Below, piece by piece: positions 54,330-64,000 of a DNA stretch of 64,000 nucleotides (its first letter is position 1; each line of letters begins with the position of its first letter). Made by a program: the position numbers and the translations under genes. The stretch comes from Lamellibrachia columna (lineage: Eukaryota > Annelida > Polychaeta > Sabellida > Siboglinidae): the NCBI GenBank assembly GCA_963662155.1, contig OY759262.1, forward strand, positions 63,616,470-63,680,469, written 5' to 3'. The notes under the pieces are model-generated. The model was not told where the DNA came from, made no database searches, and saw nothing but the letters and a program-made list of their open reading frames with translations.

Positions 54330-55350
54330 AGTTCAGTACAATACAATAAAAAACGACATCTACTAAAATCGTTGGGAAAGCCAAGCTCATCAATACAATA
54401 CAATACAAGCTCATCAATACAATACAATGCAAGCTCATCAATACAATACAATACAATACAAGCTCATCAATACAATACAATGCATGCTCATCAGCACACC
54501 AAAACGAAAGGGTTAGAAAGTTTGTATTATGTTTAACAATTCAAGTAGTAAACAGATATGTACGGTGAGGAACTATGGAGGATATGCGAGGTAAAACAGG
54601 TGAGTTTTTAGTTGACGGTAAAATGTTACCGTATATCGTGTGAAATGTTACCGTATATTCTTTGAAATGTTACCGTATATCCTGTGAAATGTTATCGTAT
54701 ATCCTGTGAAATGTTATCGTATATCCTGTGAAATGTTATCGTATATCCTGTGAAATGTTACCGTATATCCTGTGAAATGTTACCGTATATCCTGTGAAAC
54801 GTTACCGTATATCCTGTGAAATGTTATCGTATATCCTGTGAAATGTTACCGTATATCCTGTGAGATATTATCGTATATCCTGTGAAATGTTACCGTATAT
54901 CGTGTGAAATGTTACCGTATATTCTTTGAAATGTTACCGTATATCCTGTGAAATGTTACTATATATCCTGTGAAACGTTACCGTATATCCTGTGAAATGT
55001 TACCGTATATCGTGTGAAATGTTACCGTATATCCTGTGAAATGTTACCATATATCCTGTGAAATGTTATCGTATATCGTGTGAAATGTTACCGTATATCC
55101 TGTGAAATGTTACCGTATATCCTGTGAAATGTTACCGTATATCCTGTGAAATGTTACCGTATATCTTGTGAAATGTTACCATATATCCTGTGAAATGTTA
55201 CCGTAAATCTTGTGAAATGTTACCGTATATCCTGTGAAATGTCACCATATATCCTGTGAAATGTCACCATATATCCTGCCGACGCTAATAGAGAATGCGT
55301 TCCACAGAGTTGGTGCGGCGACTGAGAGAGCTGTTGTTCAAGTACTCACT
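54330..55350 (-). pseudogene. L2/CR1-like LINE 3' end with two internal arrays
   Basis: The right end (about 55285-55330) encodes on the minus strand the same C-terminal RT block as at 90-125 and 10.8 kb. The left end has an (AATAC)n-type tail with GCTCATCAATACAATACAAT units (about 54388-54485). Between them the coding part is amplified into a 22-bp array. Confidence 0.7.
54624..55278. repeat. 22-bp minisatellite, about 30 copies
   Basis: The unit is like GAAATGTTACCGTATATCCT plus GT, with scattered TTAT/TTAC and CGTG/CCTG variants. The unit is part of the LINE C-terminal coding region, also seen once or twice at 1-80. Confidence 0.97.
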
Positions 55351-55514
55351 AGTAGTGTTATATCACGCACCAGAGGCGCCACGGGCTATTTCGAGTAGCC
55401 ACGTTTAACTTAACTTATTTTATTTTATTCTTCAATATTACACATTGTGCATGTGTACACGTGTATGTTATATTGCAATTTACGATATTTGTCTGTAGAT
55501 TGGATGTTGACATT

Positions 55515-55525
55515 ACATGGAAGTG

Positions 55526-55596
<71 letters not shown>

Positions 55597-55605
55597 TTCC
55601 ATGTA
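55515..55605. repeat. (AT)n flanked by inverted ACATGGAAGTGCA arms
   Basis: ACATGGAAGTGCA (from 55515) recurs inverted as TGCACTTCCATGT (to 55604) around a pure AT run. More AT runs with TAATTA interruptions follow to about 55760. Confidence 0.9.
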
Positions 55606-55617
55606 TATATATATAAT

Positions 55618-55648
<31 letters not shown>

Positions 55649-55671
55649 TTATATATATATATATATATATA

Positions 55672-55760
<89 letters not shown>
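55606..55760. repeat. (AT)n microsatellite
   Basis: AT repeats with three ATAATTAT interruptions. Open frames here are artefacts. Confidence 0.97.
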
Positions 55761-55762
<2 letters not shown>

Positions 55763-55905
55763 GTCTGAGAGATCCCCTATATGAAGCAGTCATGAAACAC
55801 TCCTCCTTGTTACCCAGCGCAAGCACAGAGACTGGTTCAACGAAATGGTCCAGAGGCAATGAACATTCTCGACAACATTCACACTTCACATAATTCGCCA
55901 TCGAA

Positions 55906-56066
55906 ACCAGCAGCTATATTCACTAATAACAGCAGCTATATTCACTAATAGCAGCAGCTATATCCACTAATAGCAGCAGCTATATTCACTAATAACAGCA
56001 GCTACATCCACTAATAGCAGCAGCTATATCCACCAATAGCAGCAGCTATATCCACTATTAGCAGCA
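55906..56066. repeat. 21-bp minisatellite, 7-8 copies
   Basis: The unit is like CAGCAGCTATATTCACTAATA, with C/T and A/G variants. Confidence 0.95.
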
Positions 56067-56104
56067 AGCAGAAGCCGTGCTGTGAAGGGGCCTGTTGGTC
56101 TGAT

Positions 56105-56338
56105 AGAGCTAGCGTGATTCAACAAGTATCTGATCAGAAGGGCGCGAAACGTTTCTATGATGGCCTCAAAGCAGTGTATGGGAACCAGTCATGTGGGGCG
56201 ACACCACTCACGAGTGCCGACGGAAGAACACGTATTACAGATCGAAGTGAAATTCTCAAACGATGGGCTGAACATTTTACTGATGTGCTAAACCGACCAT
56301 CAACCATCTCATTGGCAGCAGTCGATAAAGTAACATAA
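56105..56338 (+). pseudogene. LINE fragment (linker before the RT)
   Basis: The plus frame reads QKGAKRFYDGLKAVYGNQS and TDRSEILKRWAEHFTDVLNR, a conserved block that precedes the RT domain in RTE-like LINEs. It ends at a stop at 56338. A short isolated piece. Confidence 0.75.
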
Positions 56339-56484
56339 CACCCAAGTATCGCGGTAATCACTCTTCCTAACTAGCCAATGACGCCAAAGCCTTGCGTTGT
56401 CGTTCCGGGGGTGGGGTGAGCATGGAATGTTCCATCTGACTGCGCCGACGACCGAGGGTTGTCCAACTGAGTGATCTCCGTGCA

Positions 56485-56840
56485 CTACCCGCACCAGCAC
56501 GAGGAGTAGCCGACGCTCGACGACGAGACGAAGAGGGTGTCGTCGCCTGACCTGATGTAGGCTCTATGGGCGACGTTACCGACCAACTCCATGGGCAGGT
56601 TGATGGCACGGAGTTGCCGTGCTAATGGCTGCCATCCCGTTGGATCGGTCTTTCTCTTACGCAGCAGATCATTCACGAGATCCACCACGTTACTTCCGGC
56701 AACCGGCACACCTTCGTGGATCAGTTCGCCACGAGCGGTCCACGCGATATCTCTTTTGAGATGTTCCATCAAACGTCTGACTTTGGCCTGCATGGTCTTG
56801 GGAACGGTGTCCACGACGTCGGCCTCTATTCCGCTACTAG
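56485..56840 (-). pseudogene. Polinton small conserved gene (VPKTMQAKVRRLMEHLK type)
   Basis: The minus frame reads VDTVPKTMQAKVRRLMEHLK, GELIHEGVPVAGSNVVDLVN, RKRKTDPTGWQPLARQL and NLPMELVGN. This layout, with a helix, a GSNxVDLVND block and a GWxxxA block, is one I associate with a conserved uncharacterised Polinton gene near the ATPase. The start is lost in the hexanucleotide array. The C-terminus shifts frame near 56540. Confidence 0.6.
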
Positions 56841-56863
56841 GAGCTCCTACAGCTCCTTCTGCC

Positions 56864-57053
56864 CCCGCCCCTGCCTCCGCCCCCGTCCCCGTCCCCGCCC
56901 CCGCCCCCGCCCCCGCCCCCGCCCCCGCCCCCGCCCCCGCCCCCGCCCCCGCCCCCGCCCCCGCCCCCGCCCCCGCCCCCGCCCCCGCCCCCGCCCCCGC
57001 CCCCGCCCCCGCCCCCGCCTCCGCCCCCGCCCCCGCCCCCGCCCCCGCCCCGC
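56864..57053. repeat. (CCCCGC)n hexanucleotide expansion
   Basis: About 30 near-perfect hexamers, GGGGCG on the minus strand. They join two formerly separate or collinear Polinton genes. Frames across it give poly-Gly, Pro-Ala and Pro-Arg repeats and are not evidence for a protein. The G-rich strand is well suited to G-quadruplex formation. Confidence 0.95.
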
Positions 57054-57260
57054 GAATCGGGTGTTCGTCTCTGAGACAACTCGTGTAATTTCGTCCTGTA
57101 TTTACTCAAACGCCGCCTGTGTAAATCGCTCAATGGAATGTTCTTTTTTAATGTGTTGTAGGCACACTCGGCAGATCGGCGTCGGCGTTGGCGATGACGG
57201 CCCTTCTCAGTGTTTTGCTCTTGTATCTGCTCAGAGCGACGATCCACGCACTCGGTCTTT
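57050..57260 (-). pseudogene. Polinton small gene with PLSDLHRRRLSKYR motif
   Basis: The minus frame reads NTLKKNIPLSDLHRRRLSKYR and KLHELSQRRT, then runs into the GC hexanucleotide array. In Polintons a short protein with this basic helix followed by a Gly/hydrophobic segment is found beside the ATPase. The family assignment is from pattern memory and is moderate. Confidence 0.5.
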
Positions 57261-57284
57261 TTATACTTTCGGCAAGTACACGTA

Positions 57285-57884
57285 CTAAACACCGTCGTCT
57301 GGAAATATGGTCGTGCGCAGACGCATGTCCTCGGGCGTGTCCTGTTTGAGATCGACCAATAGATAACCGTTCGGTACCGACGTGGCGTCTTTAAAAGCCT
57401 CTTGTACGAACTTCGCGCGCCCCGGATACATCTGGCGAGCCAAGTGCGACATCTGCGATGCATCACGAGGATTCTTGAATACCACCATGTACTGAGAGTT
57501 CAGACTGATGGTACGACTCTCCTTGGTTTTAGGGAACAGGTTTTGTACGACACACAGCACGGACGTGTACCTGTGATGACTTTTTTAGTGAACAAGGTCG
57601 TGACTCGTTCGTCCGTTTCTGCTATGAGATCGTCTATGACGACGAGGTTCCTCGTTGCTCAATCGAACATGCTCGCACTCGGCAACCCTTCCTCGAACCG
57701 CATGTCGACTAAGTCCATCGTTACGTAAGCCTCTTGCCATTCTCCGTAACACCACGTGATCCTTTCAGGGGGTGGATCGATCATCGCAGCAGCGTGACGC
57801 AGCATACGGGTCACGAAAGTACTTTTGCCGCATCCCGTCTGTCCGGCGACGATGCACGTGAAAGGATGTTTTCACCGTGCGTCC
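57285..57884 (-). pseudogene. Polinton packaging ATPase (A32-like), one in-frame stop
   Basis: The minus frame contains a Walker A loop (VAGQTGCGKSTFV, near 57815-57855) and a Walker B strand (NLVVIDDLIAET, near 57620-57655). The C-terminal part (57285-57560) includes YMVVFKNPRDASQM, MYPGRAKFVQEAF and GYLLVDLKQDTPED. A stop codon falls near 57660, just before Walker B, and a frame change lies near 57570. This matches the FtsK/HerA-type genome-packaging ATPase of Polintons and relatives, inactivated here. Confidence 0.85.
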
Positions 57885-58985
57885 ATGGTCACTTATGAAA
57901 GACGACCAGAGTACATCGCCTTTTCTACACGTCCACCGGACCCGTGGTCAACCCGTCCTCGTGCACCTCGCGTTTGGCGTAGAAGTAGGTGAGGGCAGCC
58001 CATTCCTGCACGTACGTCAACACGGTCTACTGACGCACCCGGAACCCGCGGTTCTTTCCACTTCCGCTCCGACGATTGGTGAGCACCTCCAGGAACTCGT
58101 CCTTGTCGATGTCGTTGTGACGTTTGCTCAGTCCTTTGGTGTTGCATTTGTCAGTGGGTCCGAAACAATATTACGTCTAGCTGCACAACCCCACAAACCC
58201 GTCACCGGACCACTCCACCTTGAACAGACCCGGTGTCCTCTTATCGTGCGTCCTGCGCGCCTTACAGCACGCCTCGTTGCCGACCCACGGCCGATTGGCG
58301 AGTCGACAGTGCACGTACTCGTTCCGATGTTCGTCGCAACATTCAGACGGCAGCCATTCGGAGCGGTGCCAGAAGAAATGTTCTCGTAGTTCTGGGGTCA
58401 CGAGGTCGTCGACGGACTCACCGTCAAGGCCAAATAGGCGGAATCTGTATCCATCTTGCAGTACTGAAAAAAGGACGCTCCAGGTACTTGTCGATGAAGT
58501 CGTAATAGAACTGCAACATGCGCATCTTGGCGTACTGCAGAAAGAAGAATCCCACGTGTACGGACAGGATGTACGTGACGGTTTTCTTGTTCATCGCTAT
58601 CCCGTACGCATCGTCGACGACGACGTCGAGTTGTCGGAACCGTCTGTCGTTGACCATGAGCGATGCCGCCTTCTCCTTGCAGTAGTTGACGCCACGATGT
58701 CGGTCCACGTTGGTAATGGTCTTTCCGTAGCCCGAGTTCCCCAGCAACTTCTTGGTGTCCGCGATGATGGCCTTGTGTGGGTGGACGTCTCCCTCGCGCT
58801 GGGCCGTGGACACTGCATCGCCGAACCGTCGGAAGCACGGAATCGGATCGTACTCGATGACCTGGTAAACGTGCGTCACTTCGAGGCCGTGGACCAGATA
58901 CCATCGTAACAGGGGCGTGGCGAGCAAGATCTTATCACCTCGATAACTGCCCAAGAGCATGCGCCTCGGATTCGCCAAGATGTAA
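57885..58985 (-). pseudogene. Polinton DNA polymerase B, C-terminal half, frameshifted
   Basis: The upstream frame (58424-58978) reads RRMLLGSYRGDKILLATPLL, then KKLLGNSGYGKTITNVDRH, the K-x-N-S-x-Y-G motif of B-family polymerases, and AKMRMLQFYYDFIDKYLERP. The metal-binding block CKMDTDSAYLAL is in the next frame (near 58437-58475), so a frameshift lies between. A third stretch reads ELREHFFWHRSEW, GLFKVEWSGDGFVGLCSKTY, and on to TYFYAKREVHEDGLTT near 57960. The N-terminal exonuclease half is absent. It cannot make active enzyme. Confidence 0.85.
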
Positions 58986-58986
58986 A

Positions 58987-61250
58987 CGCAACCCCTTCAT
59001 ATTCCGACAACACTAGTGCTCACCGAACAACCCCCTCAAACAAAACCCCTGAAAAGTAGCGGTCCTGACACGATCAGCGGACGGACAGGGGTTGAATGCC
59101 AGGCGTGCCCGGAGAAGTCATTCAACCGTGTAAATTACACTAATATGATAATAAATGTCGTAACCACGTGACATCATATTTCACTTCCGCTCAAGATTGC
59201 GGCCTGTTAATTAACCAAGTTGACTGCCCGTACTCGGAGGGGAAATGGGTTAAAGATGTATGCTCTTTGACATGATGAGAAATGATGCATGAAAATATCG
59301 TTTAAATAAATTGGTTGATTGTATGTGGGAAACTTCCTATCGAGAAAAGGATGCTAGAGAAATGACATATGTTGTCGAAGCTATATAAACATATTAGAAA
59401 CTACATGAACTTTAGAAGTGTTGCTATCACTGAAGTATCTAGGATCTCGCAAAGAGATGCCTATTGTGTGTAATTAATAGTTACCCATTAGTTTACTATT
59501 CCACCGTGTAGCGGCGCAATGAAAAAAATACGAAAACAAATCAAACAAGTTGAAGCCAAGGGTGCGTGGCCAAGTGCCTACCAAAAACACCTCACCTGGT
59601 TTCTATGCCTATTTAAAGGGTAAACATAAAGTAGGCCATATAAAATTTACCCGTGTCTTCGGTAATGACCGGTTGAAATGGAACTAGAACCGTCGTCAGT
59701 CAGTTTATTTTAATACGTTACTTTTACAAGATGCGTAAACGTCTGATTCGCTTCATCCCACACTGGGCTTGACTCAGCGTGTCTTAAATAGTCACGTTGC
59801 AATAGCTGTTCCTCTTACATGCTTTTATGCTCTTAGTATGTGCGAAAAGGTCGCAACGTGTGTGTTACGCCACAAGCCCATTTGCATGGAATCACACAAA
59901 ATAGTCAAATTGGTTTAATCGCATTAACCTTTATTCTGTACTAACACGTTTACATCCAGTTGCAGATTTTCGTACGTGAACGAACATATAGCATATTGGA
60001 TGCCGTACATATTGCATAATATAGAATAATTAAACATAAAATGTACATACATAATTGTGTTAACACGTGACATACATGTGAATTAGTCACACACGGTGAA
60101 GTATTTAACCGTGGTTAGACGATTGGTTAAAACATGCTAACAGTTTGATTGCACATTATTTCTTGGAAACACGGCGTATAGAACGACGAGGCACATAACT
60201 GCTGATAGGAATGGAGGTCCGTGCACGTGAAGGCATTTTTGAAAGTGAGAGGCAGATTCCAGAAAGTGACGCGGCACTTCATTGGAAGCCAGTGCCACTC
60301 CAAGAACATGAGCCAGCCTCAGTACATCCCAGTACCACTCCAAGAACATGAGCCAGCCTCAGTACATCCCAGTGCCACTCCAAGAACATGAGCCAGCCTC
60401 AGAACATCCCAGTACCACTCCAAGAACATGAGCCAGCCTCAGTACATCGCAGTGCCACTCCAAGAACATGAGCCAGCCTCAGTACATCGCAGTGCCACTC
60501 CAAGAACATGAGCCAGCCTCAGTACATCGCTGTGCCACTCCAAGAACATGAGCCAGCCTCAGTACACCCCAGTGCCACTCCAAGAACATGAGCCAGCCTC
60601 AGTACATCGCAGTGCCACTCCAAGAACATGAGTCAGCCTCAGTACATCGCAGTGCCACTCCAAGAACATGAGCCAGCCTCAGTACATCGCAGTGCCACTC
60701 CAAGAACATGAGCCAGCCTCAATACATCCCAGTGCCACTCCAAGAACATGAGCCAGCCTCAGTACATCGCAGTGCCACTCCAAGAACATGAGCCAGCCTC
60801 AGTACATCCCAGTACCACTCCAAGAACATGAGCCAGCCTCAGTACATCCCAGTGCCACTCCAAGAACATGAGCCAGCCTCAGTATATCCCAGTACCACTC
60901 CAAGAACATGAGCCAGCCTCAGTACATCGCAGTGCCACTCCAAGAACATGAGCCAGCCTCAGTACATCGCAGTGCCACTCCAAGAACATGAGCCAGCCTC
61001 AGTACATCGCAGTGCCACTCCAATAACATGAGCCAGCCTCAATACATCCCAGTGCCACTCCAAGAACATGAGCCAGCCTCAGTACAGCGACATAAATGGC
61101 AGCGATAGGCCATTTGCTATATCAGAAGAACACTGTGCGTGGTAGCAGATGAGTTAACGAACTATATACACTGTTTCTTTGTTCAGCAAATAATACTGTC
61201 AAAGTCACTTTGTAAATATTGCCTAATTATAGTTAATCATAAACATCAAA
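58987..61250. repeat. REP-A interspersed repeat, copy C
   Basis: It aligns with copy A from the ACCCC(T/G)TC.TATTCC edge to the ATAAACATCAA end. It abuts the Polinton relic on one side and the 3' side of transporter 2 on the other. It contains a 40-bp array where the other copies have a single unit. Confidence 0.88.
60291..61085. repeat. 40-bp minisatellite, about 20 copies, inside REP-A
   Basis: Units read AGTGCCACTCCAAGAACATG plus AGCCAGCCTCAGTACATCSC, with CCC/CGC and G/A variants. In REP-A copies A and B the same sequence occurs once, so the array arose after insertion of this copy. Confidence 0.97.
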
Positions 61251-61366
61251 GTCAACACAACTGCCGACAAACTATCATTGCACATATTCACGCAAAACTT
61301 ACACGTTTAATTAATGTCCTAAGGTGGACGAGACATTTCGATGACAGTCGAGTAAGTGTTTGAGTC

Positions 61367-61879
61367 CTATGACTTCTGCAACATCCTCTTTCCGGAAATG
61401 GCGGCGCACGGTTCCAGGATGTACATAGAAGCGGCGGCGATCAGCATCGCTCCACTCACGAGGAACGAGTCGTTCCATCGACCCGTCACGTCTCTCAACC
61501 ATCCTGAGAAACGAGGGAATAGACATTAGCAAGATTACGATATTAACAGCACGCGACAGCAACGGCAAGTTACGTCTCTTTGACCTGGTAACAATTACAA
61601 CTTAGGTTTCTTTGACCTGATAGCAACGGCAACGTAGGTTTAGTTGATATGAAAACGACAATAATTATTTGACTAACATTTACCGTCATGAAATGATGCT
61701 CTAAGATTCAAGCACGGGCAGAAGTTTGTTGTAGTCTTATCTAGCAATCACACACCCCACAAACAAGTAAACACGTGATTAGCACACCCATCGATTCCGC
61801 TTAATATACAGCACGTGTGTGTGTGTGTGTGTGTGTTGTGTGTGTGTGTGTGTGTGTGTGTGAGTGCGTGCGTGCGTGC

Positions 61880-61926
<47 letters not shown>

Positions 61927-61943
61927 TGTGTGTGCGTGTGTGT

Positions 61944-62041
<98 letters not shown>

Positions 62042-63675
62042 CAATATACTTATAATATGCACACTGTATAATTTAATTTCGGGTCAAATAAACACCGTGT
62101 TCTTCTTCTTCTTCTTACTCACCCATGAGGACTGGCGACGCGAGGAAGAATAATGACTCTGTGCTGTACAAGATGCCGTAGGTCGTCGGCAGGTTTGCTG
62201 TTCCCAGATTCTCAGCGACAAGTACGGCCGAGAGAACGACAAAGCTTCCAGCAGACAAACTACAGATGACGCTGGCAGTCGCCAGAAGCACGTAGCTCTG
62301 TAAGAAAGGCATCACGCAGAAAGTCGCTCCACACACGAGCAGTGCGCACTGGTAAATGTACTTCTTGTCGATGATGTTGCAGTCGGCGAACCAGCCGAAA
62401 GCCAAGCGAGACACGGCCTGTGAGATGCCGAGGAAGGAGACCAGTAATGCACCTTTGGTCTCAGAGAAGCCCATGGTTGTGGCGTGTGGAGGCATGAGCA
62501 TGTACACGTTGGCGTAACTACTGTCGCATATGGACAGCGTGACCGCGTACATCAACAACAGCGGATTGCAGAGTAACCTCCAACGAAATCCACAGTCTGT
62601 CTCCAGAGCGCTGTCTACTGCACCATGTGCGTTACAGTTCGGCTTTGACTCGGATAGATACATTTCATCAACGGTCGATGGCATCGTGGTATTATCGGAC
62701 ACAAACACTGCAGCGACAGGTGACGCCGACGTTGTAGTCTCCGCTGGTAGAGTTATTGTCGTGTCCGCATTCATTTCCATTACCCGAACAACCGTTTCGA
62801 TCAGTTTATCTTGCGAGAGCTGAGACTGCTGCAGCATGTATCTCTGGACGTAGAATTCGGGGGGACGAAACAACATACCGGCGATGCTGACGTGGAACAT
62901 ACACGTTCCTAACAGCAGAAACGTCGTGTTTAGTCCGTACGAGTCGACGCTGTATCTGATGACAATCGGCAACACGAAGGAACCGATGCCGGCGCCACAG
63001 AACGAGATACCGTTGGCCAACGCCCGTCTCTTGTCAAAGTATTGACCCAGGATGACTATACTCGGGGCATAGCATAAGCCCGCACCAACCCCTACAATAA
63101 TGGCAAAGGATCGATTTAGTTATAAGTGGTTGCATTGCTTTAAAACCCAATTTTAGTGAAACGACTCTTGCAGCTTAATTAATGCAATCACGGAGGGAGT
63201 TTGCTGACAGTCAACGTTTCTGTTTGTGTCTCGCTGTATATAAGTTAATAAAATAAATGGCATCAATAAATAAACATTGTAATTGCCATCATCATCTTCA
63301 CCATAATTGCAATCATGATCAGCAACTTCCTAATCATCAGCATCATCATCATGAAGACAAAAACGTCAATAACAATATAACAAATGCTAACAAATAACTA
63401 TATCGCATTTCCGAGGGGTAGTATATAACTGCATGTACGCATTCAGATGTTTAAACAAAGAAGGTCACCCGCTCTAACGTAACTGGACGACTCAATACAT
63501 GTTTACTTTAGTGTAATCCTGCCAAACGTACCTACGATACCGCCGAAGGTGACGTACAAAATCTCAATTTGGTCGGCGAATATGCTCAGCACGAAACCGA
63601 GGTTCATCAGGAGACTTCCGGTTACGACAACCCAGCGAGTGCCGATCTTTGCCGCCAACATGTTGGCTGGAGTCG
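61367..63675 (-). CDS. monocarboxylate transporter-like MFS protein, paralogue 2 (5' incomplete)
   Basis: Three minus-strand exons, 63532-63675, 62123-63091 and 61367-61503 (stop at 61367-61369), have exactly the same lengths (144, 969, 137 nt) and phases as paralogue 1. Proteins are nearly identical in the membrane segments ([54 protein letters not shown]). They differ mostly in the central cytoplasmic loop, where this copy has more Ala/Asn changes. The frame is fully open. The N-terminal exon must lie beyond the right edge of the window. SLC16-like carboxylate/H+ symport is expected; the substrate is unknown. Confidence 0.9.
61813..62040. repeat. (TG)n-(TGCG)n-(TA)n microsatellite in a transporter 2 intron
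   Basis: TG repeats (about 61813-61945, with TGCG interruptions) pass into TA repeats (about 61947-62040). They lie about 80 bp downstream of the donor of the large exon. The paralogous intron of transporter 1 lacks them. Confidence 0.97.
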
Positions 63676-63932
63676 CTGCAATCGAAACATATATTATGTT
63701 GTAGCACAACAACGCAAATTCAGGTATATGTACATGTAATAAAGTGAAGAAACAATAGTGTAAATACTACTATAATAACATTGAAAAGTAAAGCATTACG
63801 GATTTGTTACGCATTGAGTACACAAAAAGCTAATAATATATATATTTTAATCCTTATTTAAAAAGAAAACAAATATTAAGCAGTAATATGTACACGCAAT
63901 TTTGCTATGGCACATTAAAAAAATATATATAT

Positions 63933-63977
<45 letters not shown>

Positions 63978-64000
63978 ATATGTACCAAAACATATATTGA
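63676..64000. other. intron of transporter 2 with AT run at the window edge
   Basis: The sequence remains alignable with that upstream of the first exon found in transporter 1 (17124-17400). AT runs lie at about 63920-63975. No exon is seen before the window ends. Confidence 0.6.

Larger units (their letters stand above)
56350..58985 (-). mobile_element. decayed Polinton/Maverick element, partial
   Basis: The minus strand carries, in order, the C-terminal half of a protein-primed B-family DNA polymerase, a packaging ATPase, and two small conserved genes. These are typical neighbours in Polintons (virus-like large DNA transposons). Frameshifts and a stop in the ATPase show decay. No integrase, protease, capsid genes or terminal inverted repeats are present. 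The right edge at about 58985 is cut by REP-A copy C. The block is clearly GC-richer than its surroundings. Confidence 0.8.

Noticed and set aside
56591..57288. Pro-Ala and Arg-Pro repeat proteins, and a poly-Gly protein on the other strand
   Set aside because: They are translations of the CCCCGC hexamer array.
57877..58909. Plus-strand open frames of 170 and 229 codons
   Set aside because: Antisense shadows of the Polinton polymerase in GC-rich sequence.
60291..61085. CRISPR-like array
   Set aside because: A 40-bp tandem repeat without spacers, derived from REP-A.

Overview
This window is nuclear DNA from an invertebrate animal. It has spliced genes with GT-AG introns, a very high load of micro- and minisatellites, and degraded retrotransposons and DNA transposons of animal types (CR1, L2-like, RTE-like, BEL/Pao, hAT-Charlie, Polinton, TTAA MITEs). 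Minisatellites whose unit contains a 5' splice site, together with CR1 elements, make a lancelet (Branchiostoma-like cephalochordate) a reasonable guess. The sequence alone does not prove this.

Two kinds of host gene can be reconstructed, all on the minus strand. (1) A secreted von Willebrand factor A (vWA) protein gene runs from a TATA/Inr promoter near 53.5 kb down to at least 37.15 kb. Ten exons join in phase. They encode a signal peptide split over the first exons, a first vWA domain with an intact DxSxS MIDAS motif, a Thr/Pro-rich linker, and a second vWA domain without MIDAS. The 3' end was not found. Intron 1 holds a nearly full-length CR1 LINE. (2) Two monocarboxylate-transporter-like (SLC16/MFS) paralogues lie at 14.86-17.12 kb and 61.37-63.68 kb. 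They have identical exon lengths and alignable introns, so they come from a recent segmental duplication. In both, the 5' coding exon is missing from what I could find.

The rest is repeat sequence. 0-3.7 kb: AT/CA microsatellites and LINE remnants. 3.8-4.55 kb: RTE-like LINE end. 4.6-8.1 kb: hAT-Charlie relic containing a 30-copy 36-bp array. 8.16-8.5 kb: unidentified coding-like block. 8.55-10.44, 12.46-13.74, 21.43-23.76 and 58.99-61.25 kb: copies of one interspersed family (called REP-A here), two of them altered by a MITE insertion or a de novo minisatellite. 10.7-12.45 and 14.06-14.8 kb: L2/CR1-like LINEs. 19.2-20.5 kb: second hAT copy. 28.2-29.0 kb: BEL/Pao relic. 30.6-31.6 kb: RTE-like LINE ends. 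31.38-35.26 kb: a very young 2-kb tandem duplication. 36.8-53.5 kb: the vWA gene with inserted LINEs and satellites. 54.2-56.3 kb: LINE ends and satellites. 56.4-58.98 kb: decayed Polinton (protein-primed DNA polymerase, packaging ATPase, two small structural genes) interrupted by a GC hexanucleotide expansion. 61.3-64 kb: the second transporter gene.

A repeated theme is short coding or splice-site segments being amplified into tandem arrays: transposase, LINE ORFs, REP-A, and two exon-intron boundaries of the vWA gene. No rRNA, tRNA or CRISPR was recognised.
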